Shown here one piece after another: positions 19,012-26,249 of a stretch of 26,249 bases of DNA. A program made the translations under genes and the position numbers. The DNA lies in NCBI GenBank assembly GCA_035473255.1, contig DATIOK010000149.1, positions 1 through 26,249 of the forward strand. Direction: 5' to 3'. Numbering within the stretch: the stretch's first letter is position 1; the number at the start of each line of letters is the position of its first letter. Source of the DNA: JAICYJ01 sp035473255 (GTDB lineage: Bacteria; Actinomycetota; Thermoleophilia; Gaiellales; JAICJC01). Below the pieces are notes generated by a model. That model saw only the letters and a list, made by a program, of their open reading frames with translations. It ran no database searches and was not told the DNA's origin.

Positions 19012-20933
19012 TTGACGGGCTTCAGCGACCGCGCGATCGCGATCATGTCCGCGTTGGACATGTCATCGCGAAGTGTGTTCTGCACCCAGTACGCGGTGCC
19101 GTGCTCGATGAAGGCGACCATGTGGATGTGCGAGCCGTTGAAGTAGAACTGGTAGGTGCGCCCGTCCAGCCGGCGCCGCTGGTCGGGATTCGCAAGGATC
19201 GGCGCGTTGGTGAACCGGGTCTCCTCGATCCCCCAGTAGGCGCCGGCGATGCCGTTGTAGCCCCAGTAGGCATACAGCGAGTTGTTCCCTCCACCCGCCT
19301 CCTTGATGGTGTACGTCCGGATCGGCGAGGTCACCCAGGGCACGAACGTGGACGCGTCCTGGCGCACGGTCGGGTACAGCACCGGGAAGTTGGCGGGCCT
19401 GTTCGCGGCCTGGAAGTCGGCGCGGTAGGTGGTGCCGTCGCGGGTCACGTCCGAGGGCATACCGGTCGTGCTCTTGGAAGCCTCGTGTGCGAGCTTGCCG
19501 GTGAAGCTCTTGCCCAGCACCACGACCAGGCCGTTCGCGGCATATGCCTTGTAGGCCCTGGTGATCGGCTTCGCCACGGCACCACCCAGGATTGCGGCTA
19601 CGTCTGCGGCAGCCTGCTGGTCGCTGGGACGGTAGTAGACGACGCTCTGGTGGAGGCTGAACGTCGGCGCCGGTTTCAGCGAGACCGACACGGGGTAGCC
19701 CCACGTCCCCAGCGCTGCGCCGCCTCTGGCCGCCGCGCCTTGCGTGCCGTTCCCGTTGACCGTGATCAGCGGCGTGGTGGTGGGATCGACCTTGGGCTTG
19801 AACTTGGGCACCTTGGGGCCGTTCGTGGACTTGCCCGGCAGCGTGTTGGTGGGCGGCCTCATGCTCTCCGGGTGCGTGAACGCGAACACGGCCGCGCGCA
19901 TCGCCTCCGGGGTCGCCTGCACGTAAGAGTTGGTCGCGTCGCCGCCCACGGTGGCGTTCAGCCGCGACGTGATCACGCGGTCCTTGATCGCATACGCGGT
20001 TGTCGCCATCTCGATCATGGTCTGAACGCTGGGCGGCCCGTTGGGACCCGTCACCTGCACGTTCTTCGCGATCGTCTCGGCCACGTCGCGCAGCGTCGTC
20101 AGCTGGTCGAGCCCGATGCCATGCAGCTGGCTGGAGGCGCGCTGCGAGAAGGCGTGCAGGAACACCTGCTGGCGGGCGTTGCGGTAGAAGTCGGAATCGG
20201 TGTGGCGGTAGCGCGCGAAGGCCAGCGCGTTGGTGCCGTTCAGCAGCTGGTAACCGGGCGGGATGTCCACCTGCGAGTACTGCTCCTGCCCGGCCACGTT
20301 CACGTGGTAGTAGCGCTGGTCGACCGGCACGTAGACGCCGTGGAACTTGTCCACCAGGTCACGGAAGCCCTTGAAATCGACCGTCACCAGGTAGTTCGGC
20401 TTGACGCCGGTGACGTTCTCGACCGTCTTCAGCGCCAGCTTGTAGCCGCCGTCGGAGTAGGCGGCGTTGATCTTGTCGAGGCCGTAGCCGGGGATCGTAA
20501 CGTAGAGATCGCGCGGCAAGGACAGCAGCGAGATGTACTTGGTGCGGGGATCGATCCGCACCAGCATCAGCGTGTCCGACCGCGACCCGCCGGCGGCGTC
20601 TCCCGCACGGTAGTCGGAGCCGATCACCAGGGCGATTGCGGGAGCATTGCTGATCGGCAGCGTCTTCTGCAGGCTGCTCTGAGCACCGATCACGCCCTTG
20701 CTGAGGTGCCCCACCTCGTTCACCAGGTTATGCGCCCACCAGCCGACCACGGCCGCCACCACAAGCACCAGCGCGACGAAGGAGCCGCCCGTCCACAACG
20801 CGATCCGCACCCACCGAGGCCGCCGCCGCTTCAGCGTCCGGGTGTCGTAGATGTTGACGGGTGGCCGCCGGGGCGGGCCGCCGTCCGAACCGGTGCTGGG
20901 TGGAGCGGGCTGTGGCGGTGTTTCGGTCGGCAA
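19008..20933 (-). CDS. LytR-CpsA-Psr (LCP) family cell-wall glycopolymer ligase with extra C-terminal domains
   Basis: LCP proteins transfer lipid-linked glycopolymers to peptidoglycan on the outer face of the membrane. A Pro-rich, then Arg-rich cytoplasmic tail (1-42) precedes one membrane segment (43-65). The LCP domain follows, with GSDYR (105-109), SRSDTLMLVRIDP (117-129), SLPRD (138-142), INAAYSDGG (155-163) and RYRHTDSDFYRNARQQ (241-256); the conserved Arg/Asp residues bind the lipid pyrophosphate. A LytR_C-like domain covers about 388-475. The last 160 residues (about 480-641) are a further domain I do not recognise with certainty. The start is TTG at 20933, supported by AGGGAG 4 bases upstream. 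The stop overlaps the dehydrogenase start, so ligase and sugar-nucleotide supply are co-translated. Confidence 0.9.
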   Translation of the reverse strand: MPTETPPQPAPPSTGSDGGPPRRPPVNIYDTRTLKRRRPRWVRIALWTGGSFVALVLVVAAVVGWWAHNLVNEVGHLSKGVIGAQSSLQKTLPISNAPAIALVIGSDYRAGDAAGGSRSDTLMLVRIDPRTKYISLLSLPRDLYVTIPGYGLDKINAAYSDGGYKLALKTVENVTGVKPNYLVTVDFKGFRDLVDKFHGVYVPVDQRYYHVNVAGQEQYSQVDIPPGYQLLNGTNALAFARYRHTDSDFYRNARQQVFLHAFSQRASSQLHGIGLDQLTTLRDVAETIAKNVQVTGPNGPPSVQTMIEMATTAYAIKDRVITSRLNATVGGDATNSYVQATPEAMRAAVFAFTHPESMRPPTNTLPGKSTNGPKVPKFKPKVDPTTTPLITVNGNGTQGAAARGGAALGTWGYPVSVSLKPAPTFSLHQSVVYYRPSDQQAAADVAAILGGAVAKPITRAYKAYAANGLVVVLGKSFTGKLAHEASKSTTGMPSDVTRDGTTYRADFQAANRPANFPVLYPTVRQDASTFVPWVTSPIRTYTIKEAGGGNNSLYAYWGYNGIAGAYWGIEETRFTNAPILANPDQRRRLDGRTYQFYFNGSHIHMVAFIEHGTAYWVQNTLRDDMSNADMIAIARSLKPVK

Positions 20934-20983
20934 AGAGCTCCCTGACAGACGAGCGCCCGCAGACTGGTCGCGGGCAAGGCAGC

Positions 20984-20989
20984 AGTATA
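20984..20989 (-). promoter_or_regulatory. Candidate -10 box of the LCP-dehydrogenase operon
   Basis: TATACT, a 5-of-6 match to TATAAT, lies in the 88-base gap before the LCP gene, about 50 bases from its TTG start. The implied leader is about 43 bases and includes the AGGGAG ribosome-binding site. No clear -35 is present. Confidence 0.45.
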
Positions 20990-21021
20990 AACGCCCGATT
21001 CGTCGTTGAGGTGCAGGTTCC

Positions 21022-22128
21022 CTACCCGCGATTGGGAGTCGATGAGAGACGCCGCGCGAATTCCACGAGGATCCGGCGGTAGCGCCGCAACGACTCGATC
21101 TCGACGTACTCCTCGGGGCCGTGGTGTCCTCCGCCGGCCGGTCCGAACTCGATCGCGGGGATGCCCCGCTCCAGGAAGAACACCGCGTCCGAGGCCCCGT
21201 GGCGACCGACTGCCGGGGCCGCGCCGCCCTCCAGCGCGCCCACGGCCTCGCGCAGCACCTGGACGTGCGGCTCGCCGGGATCGAGCGTCGCGGGAGGCAT
21301 CTCGTAGATCGGCGTCACCTCGGCGCCGAGCGACCGCAGCTGCCGCAGCACCTCCTCCGGCGCCTGGTTGGGCAGGTAGCGGATGTCGACGTCCATCCGG
21401 CAATGGTCGGGGACGATGTTGACCACGTCGCCGCCGCGGATGCGGCCGATGTTGATGGACGGGTGCTCATACAGCTCCGAGCTCCCTGATGCGAACGGCA
21501 GCTCCAGGATCCTGCGGTAGAGCTCGAACGCCTTCAGCACCGCGTTGTCGCCCAGCCACGGGGTGGAGCCGTGCGCGGCCCGGCCCTCCACGTCGACGCG
21601 CACGACCAGGACGCCCTTCGACTGCACGCCGATCTCGAGGTTGGTCGGCTCACCGCAGACCACGAACTCGCCCAGGTGCCCCTCCGACGCCAGGAACGCG
21701 GACGACTTGGGCTGATTCGAGTCCTCCTCCGACTCCTCGTCGGGCACGATCAGCAGCTTCACCTTGACGCCCGGGATCATCTCGCGGGCCTGTGACAGGT
21801 CGACCAGGGCGGCCAGCATCCCTGCCAGCCCACCCTTCATGTCGTAGGCGCCGCGGCCGTACAGGCGGCCGTCCACGTGCCAGGGCGAGAACTGCTCGCT
21901 GCGCGCGGGAACGACGTCGACGTGGGCGTTCCAGACCAGCGTGACTGGGCCGTCGCCGACCGCCGCCACGATCGAGGGCAGGCCGTTCACCTCGTAGGTG
22001 CGGTGGGCGATGCCCTGCCCCTCCAGCCATCCCTTCAGGAACCCCATGGCCGCCTTCACGCCATCGGGCTGAGAGCTGTCGTAGGAGATCAGCCGCTCAG
22101 CGAGCGCGAGTTCGTCGGCTTCGGGCAC
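21022..22128 (-). CDS. M20-family metallopeptidase (ArgE/DapE/CPG2-like)
   Basis: This is a di-zinc amidohydrolase of the ArgE/DapE/carboxypeptidase group, acting on an N-acylated amino acid or small peptide. Metal-ligand motifs are NAHVDVVP with His69 and Asp71, GAYDMKGG with Asp96, PDEES with Glu131/Glu132 (catalytic base and ligand), CGEPT with Glu160, and the C-terminal GGGHHGPEEY with His335/His336. The dimerisation lid lies between (about 170-285, with HGSTPWLGDNA). The specific substrate is not readable; neither arg nor dap genes are adjacent. The start is GTG at 22128 (368 residues). Longer readings upstream are antisense to the divergent oxidase gene, and a near-consensus TACAAT lies 7 bases upstream with no ribosome-binding site. 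Confidence 0.9.
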   Translation of the reverse strand: MPEADELALAERLISYDSSQPDGVKAAMGFLKGWLEGQGIAHRTYEVNGLPSIVAAVGDGPVTLVWNAHVDVVPARSEQFSPWHVDGRLYGRGAYDMKGGLAGMLAALVDLSQAREMIPGVKVKLLIVPDEESEEDSNQPKSSAFLASEGHLGEFVVCGEPTNLEIGVQSKGVLVVRVDVEGRAAHGSTPWLGDNAVLKAFELYRRILELPFASGSSELYEHPSINIGRIRGGDVVNIVPDHCRMDVDIRYLPNQAPEEVLRQLRSLGAEVTPIYEMPPATLDPGEPHVQVLREAVGALEGGAAPAVGRHGASDAVFFLERGIPAIEFGPAGGGHHGPEEYVEIESLRRYRRILVEFARRLSSTPNRG

Positions 22129-22135
22129 GGGGGCG

Positions 22136-22141
22136 ATTGTA
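22136..22141 (-). promoter_or_regulatory. Candidate -10 box of the M20 peptidase gene
   Basis: TACAAT is 7 bases upstream of the GTG start. A transcript beginning 6-7 bases downstream of the box would start at or next to the GTG, i.e. leaderless. No convincing -35 lies at 16-18 bases. Confidence 0.45.
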
Positions 22142-22155
22142 GGGTAGGTCTCAGT

Positions 22156-23421
22156 TTGAGCGATCCATCCCTGTGGCAGGAGCAGCACCCGGGCCGGGCC
22201 TTTCCGGCGCTCGACTCGGATCACCGGGTCGACGTGTGTGTTGTCGGCGCGGGCGTGACCGGAGCATCCTGCGCCTGGCGGCTGCTCGAGCACGGAGTCG
22301 GCGTTACCGTGGTCGACGGCAGGCGCGCTGCCGCCGCCGCCAGCGGCCGCAACAGCGGCTTCGCCGTGACCGGCACGGGTCTCGATCACGATCAGCTGGA
22401 GGGCCGCCTGGGCGAGGCCGGTGCCCGCGACCTGCGGGCCGCGACGGAGTGGTCACTCGACGCGATGATCGCCCTGGCCGCCGAGCTGGGCGTGCCGCAG
22501 GCCGTGCGCCGCAGCGGTTCGCTGTGGGTGGCACAGGACGAGCACGAGCGGGCCGAGATCGAGCGCGCGCTGCCGGCGGCCGCGGCCGCCGGCATCCCCT
22601 GCCGTCCGGCCGCCGATCTGATTCCGGAACCGATGCGCGACCGCAGCCAGACGGCTGCCTTCTTCGCACGGGACGCCGAGCTGCTGCCCGCGACCTGGGT
22701 GCGAACGCTGGCGGCAGCTGCCGCCGACCGCGGCGCAACGCTGTTCGAGCGCTCGCCGGTCAACGGCCTCGAGCGCGAGGGTGACGGCTGGATCATCCGC
22801 GCCGGCCGCGGGAGGGTGCACGCGCAGGCGGTGGTGGTGGCCTGCGACGGGCTGATCCCGCGCCTGCTGCCGCAGTTGGACGGCGTCGTCTACCCGGTGC
22901 GCGGCCAGGTGCTGGCCACCGCGCCGCTGCAGCAGCGGCCGCTCGCGTACCCCACCCACTCCCAATCCGGCTTCATGTACTACCGCCCCACCGACGACGG
23001 CCGGGTCGTGGTCGGCGGCGGCAGGCTCGAGCAGCTCGAGCACGAGTACACAGACGTGGAGACCGTCACGGCCGGCGTGCAGGCCCGGCTGGACGCGTTT
23101 CTGGCCGAGTGGCTGGGCCTCGGCGGCGCCCGCGTGACCCACCGCTGGGCCGGCATCATGGGCTTCTCGGCCGACCTGCTGCCGGTGGTGGGAGCGCTGC
23201 CGGACAGCCCCGGCCTGTACGTGGCCGGCGGCTACAGCGGCGTCGGCAACGTGCTCGGCCACCTCTGTGGCGGCATCGCCGCCGACCTGATCGCGACCGG
23301 AACGCACCCGCAGGCGCCGGCGCTTGATGTCGGCCGGTTCGACCTCACGTCACCGGTCGAGCAGCTCGAGAAGCGCCGCAGCCGTGAGCAGGCCTCGCGG
23401 CTGTCGCTCGCGCAGCCGTAG
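22156..23421 (+). CDS. FAD-dependent oxidoreductase of the DAO family (OrdL/PuuB/DadA-like)
   Basis: This is the only plus-strand gene. It is a flavoenzyme that oxidises an amine or amino acid. The dinucleotide-binding fold DVCVVGAGVTGASCAW (26-41) holds GxGxxG. GRNSGFAVTGTG (64-75) is the FAD-contact segment typical of OrdL/PuuB-like oxidases. The C-terminal FAD-binding turn is YVAGGYSGVGNVLGH. The start is TTG at 22156 (421 residues), with AGG 7 bases upstream. Longer in-frame readings back to 21877 are antisense to the M20 gene and low in family character, so I reject them. It is divergent from the peptidase with 27 bases between the starts. Together they could release and oxidise an amino acid, but this is inference and the substrate is unknown. 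Confidence 0.88.
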   Translation: MSDPSLWQEQHPGRAFPALDSDHRVDVCVVGAGVTGASCAWRLLEHGVGVTVVDGRRAAAAASGRNSGFAVTGTGLDHDQLEGRLGEAGARDLRAATEWSLDAMIALAAELGVPQAVRRSGSLWVAQDEHERAEIERALPAAAAAGIPCRPAADLIPEPMRDRSQTAAFFARDAELLPATWVRTLAAAAADRGATLFERSPVNGLEREGDGWIIRAGRGRVHAQAVVVACDGLIPRLLPQLDGVVYPVRGQVLATAPLQQRPLAYPTHSQSGFMYYRPTDDGRVVVGGGRLEQLEHEYTDVETVTAGVQARLDAFLAEWLGLGGARVTHRWAGIMGFSADLLPVVGALPDSPGLYVAGGYSGVGNVLGHLCGGIAADLIATGTHPQAPALDVGRFDLTSPVEQLEKRRSREQASRLSLAQP

Positions 23422-23429
23422 GACAATTG

Positions 23430-24305
23430 TTAAGACCGCGGCGGAGGTGGAAGAAACCCCCCGGGTTGTCCGTCTTGGGTGACACGATCGCCCGGAGCGG
23501 GCCCTTCCGTCGGGGGAAGGCCCGCTTCGGGGTTTCGTGTCTCAAGGGGTCGACGCAGGGCCAGCGGGCCGGTCTCGTACCAGGGATAGACGTCGGTCAG
23601 GAGCAGCGGCAGGTAGGCAAGCGTGTGGCACTGAAAGGCGTACGTCAGCCCCTGCATCTCGTGGATCGTGCGCGGCATCCTGCCCGTGAACAGGATCGCC
23701 CACCAGGCGCCGATCGCGAGCAGCCAGGCGACCAGTCCGAAGAAGAAGGCCGTGACCACGGCCGGCAGGCTCAGCGGCAGCACCACCAGCGTCTTCAGCC
23801 GCGACATCCGCGCCGGCGGTGCCACCCGCACGTCGACCGGCAGGCCGTCGCGCCGCTGCCATGGAAAGGGCGGAAACCGGTCGTCGACCAGACCCAGGTA
23901 GGCCGCGACGCGGGTCACGTACACCACCGTCGCCGCCTGGAAGCGGTGGATCGGCCCGGGTAGACGGCCCAGCGCCAGCACGGTCAGCCAGCCGACGATC
24001 GACAACGCGGTCGACACGACGGCCAGGAGCGGCCAGACCACCAGGTGCGGCAGCGCCAGCAGCAGGCGGAATATGGTGCCGGCCCGGGACGGGTGCTCGA
24101 CGTATGCCGCCCGGTAGCTAACCGGGTAGGGGCGGGCGGGCTCGGAGTCCTCCTCGATCAGAAACGGGTCGGGCGGCGTCGCACCCGGCACAGCCGCAAC
24201 GTCGAACTCACGCCCGCACCCCACGCAGAAGCGGGCGCCGCCCAGGCGCGGCCGGCCGCAGTTGGTGCAGAAGCGGGCGGGTGCTATCGGATCGCTCACG
24301 GCCAT
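23430..24305 (-). CDS. Zinc-ribbon DUF4389-type membrane protein with an internal repeat
   Basis: Function is unknown. A zinc-ribbon (Cys13/Cys16, Cys27/Cys30) begins the protein. Then come two similar halves, each with a membrane hairpin followed by G-R-x-P-x-x-I-H-x-x-Q and an A-Y-L-x-L segment: roughly 78-150 and 176-243. The layout matches what I recall of DUF4389 proteins. The C-terminal 40 residues are Pro/Gly-rich, and most of that stretch is encoded by a large inverted repeat. The start is ATG at 24305, just before the zinc-ribbon; the frame upstream runs antisense-like through atpC. It lies 37 bases downstream of atpC and converges with the oxidase gene, 8 bases apart at their stops. 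Confidence 0.82.
   Translation of the reverse strand: MAVSDPIAPARFCTNCGRPRLGGARFCVGCGREFDVAAVPGATPPDPFLIEEDSEPARPYPVSYRAAYVEHPSRAGTIFRLLLALPHLVVWPLLAVVSTALSIVGWLTVLALGRLPGPIHRFQAATVVYVTRVAAYLGLVDDRFPPFPWQRRDGLPVDVRVAPPARMSRLKTLVVLPLSLPAVVTAFFFGLVAWLLAIGAWWAILFTGRMPRTIHEMQGLTYAFQCHTLAYLPLLLTDVYPWYETGPLALRRPLETRNPEAGLPPTEGPAPGDRVTQDGQPGGFLPPPPRS
23474..23546. repeat. 73-base imperfect inverted repeat (large hairpin) at convergent gene ends
   Basis: The arms pair as CTTG/CAAG (23474, 23543), GACACGA/TCGTGTC, a CCCG/CGGG-type segment, and GCGGGCCcTTCC/GGAAGGCCCGC with one bulged base, around a loop near 23507-23515. It lies inside the last codons of the DUF4389 gene and 53 bases past the oxidase stop. 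Neither side has a strong T-tract. It could act as a bidirectional terminator, or be a REP-like palindrome. Confidence 0.7.
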
Positions 24306-24342
24306 CGGCCCTGGATGATACGACCGGCGCCGGAGCGCGACG

Positions 24343-24752
24343 CTAGCTCGAGGCCTGTACCAGCGCCTCGGCGAAGGCCGCCTCGCGCTCCGCGCGATAC
24401 AGGTCGCCCTCGCCGCCGCGTGCCTGCTCCAGCTGCGCCTGGGCACGCTCCAGCCGGGCCCGCGCCTCGCCGGCGTCGATCTGGTCGCGCGGCACCGCCT
24501 CGCCGACCAGCACCAGCGTCTCGTTCTTTCGCACCTCGACAAAGCCGCCGTCGGTCGCGAACTCGTGCCGCTGGCCCTGCATGTCGGTGACGTGCAGCTC
24601 GCCCGGCTTCAGGCTGGATACCAGCGGCGCGTGATTGGCCATGATGCCGAGCTGTCCGGCGCTGCCGGGCACGACCACGATCTCGGCCTCACCCTCGAAC
24701 ACCGGGCCCTCCGGCGTGATCACGTCGACGCGCTGGGCGTCGTGATCAGCCA

Positions 24753-24753
<1 letters not shown>
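24343..24753 (-). CDS. atpC: ATP synthase F1 subunit epsilon
   Basis: Subunit epsilon sits on the rotor stalk and regulates ATP hydrolysis. The N-terminal beta-sandwich (about 1-85) begins with VDVITPEGPVFEGEAE and includes VPGSAGQLGIMANHAPLVS (28-46), the family signature. The C-terminal helical hairpin (about 90-136) is Ala/Glu/Arg-rich. The 136-residue length is usual. The ATG at 24753 shares one base with the atpD stop (TGATG), so translation is coupled. It is the last ATP synthase gene here. Confidence 0.96.
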
Positions 24754-26183
<1,430 letters not shown>

Positions 26184-26187
26184 GTAA

Positions 26188-26194
26188 CTCCCTT
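26188..26194 (-). promoter_or_regulatory. atpD ribosome-binding site
   Basis: AAGGGAG lies 4 bases before the atpD ATG, a strong Shine-Dalgarno sequence, fitting the high expression expected for subunit beta. Confidence 0.7.
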
Positions 26195-26235
26195 GCTCGA
26201 GCGGATGAGCGGCATTTTTTGGCGCGTGGACAGGG

Positions 26236-26244
26236 ATTCTAGCA
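26236..26244 (-). promoter_or_regulatory. Possible extended -10 upstream of atpD
   Basis: TGC-TAGAAT reads as an extended -10 (TGN plus TANAAT) about 55 bases before the atpD ATG. The window ends before a -35 could be examined. An internal promoter in the atp operon is possible; chance is also possible. Confidence 0.25.
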
Positions 26245-26249
26245 ACCTG

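Noticed and set aside
21877..22155. 93-residue N-terminal extension of the oxidase
   Set aside because: It is antisense to the M20 gene and unlike any flavoprotein N-terminus; the FAD fold begins about 25 residues after TTG 22156.
22129..22389. 87-residue N-terminal extension of the M20 peptidase
   Set aside because: It would run through the coding start of the divergent oxidase, has no peptidase features, and the TACAAT box lies just before GTG 22128.

Overview
The window is a GC-rich chromosomal segment of core genes. About twenty genes lie on the minus strand and one on the plus strand, with very short gaps or 1-11 base overlaps, many GTG and TTG starts, and long antisense open frames of the kind GC-rich coding DNA produces. 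The gene set (comF-hpf-secA-prfB-ftsE-ftsX, an LCP cell-wall ligase, atpD-atpC, an FtsX with a cysteine pair) fits a high-GC actinobacterium. A deep-branching class such as Thermoleophilia is my best guess; no rRNA or lineage marker in the window settles it. Nothing suggests a plasmid, prophage or genomic island.

Reading in the direction of transcription (high to low coordinates): atpD and atpC end an ATP synthase operon, followed by a zinc-ribbon membrane protein of the DUF4389 type. A divergent pair follows, an FAD amine/amino-acid oxidase (plus strand) and an M20 peptidase, whose starts are 27 bases apart. Next is a tightly coupled four-gene unit for envelope polysaccharide: LCP ligase, UDP-glucose dehydrogenase, sugar-1-phosphate nucleotidyltransferase, and phosphoglucose/phosphomannose isomerase. 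After a 367-base non-coding gap with several hairpins come ahcY and mtnA (S-adenosylhomocysteine and methylthioadenosine recycling), a UDP-glucose-pyrophosphorylase-like gene and comF. The last block is hpf, secA, prfB, ftsE, ftsX, a CtpA-type protease, rnr and a class B penicillin-binding protein cut by the window edge: ribosome hibernation, secretion, translation termination, cell-wall hydrolase control, RNA decay and peptidoglycan cross-linking.

The most striking feature is a 181-residue mini-intein inside UDP-glucose dehydrogenase (17689-18231). It sits directly before the catalytic cysteine, so that cysteine is both the splicing nucleophile (+1 extein residue) and the enzyme's active-site nucleophile. 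The enzyme should be inactive until splicing occurs. The second notable feature is prfB, which keeps the autoregulatory +1 frameshift site (CTT-TGA-C) near codon 35; a simple ORF call would truncate or misplace its start. Other points worth checking are a 73-base near-perfect inverted repeat at the 3' end of the DUF4389 gene, the structured spacer before ahcY, several genes with a TANNNT box 7-10 bases from the start codon (candidate leaderless transcripts), and repeated GTGA stop/start overlaps.
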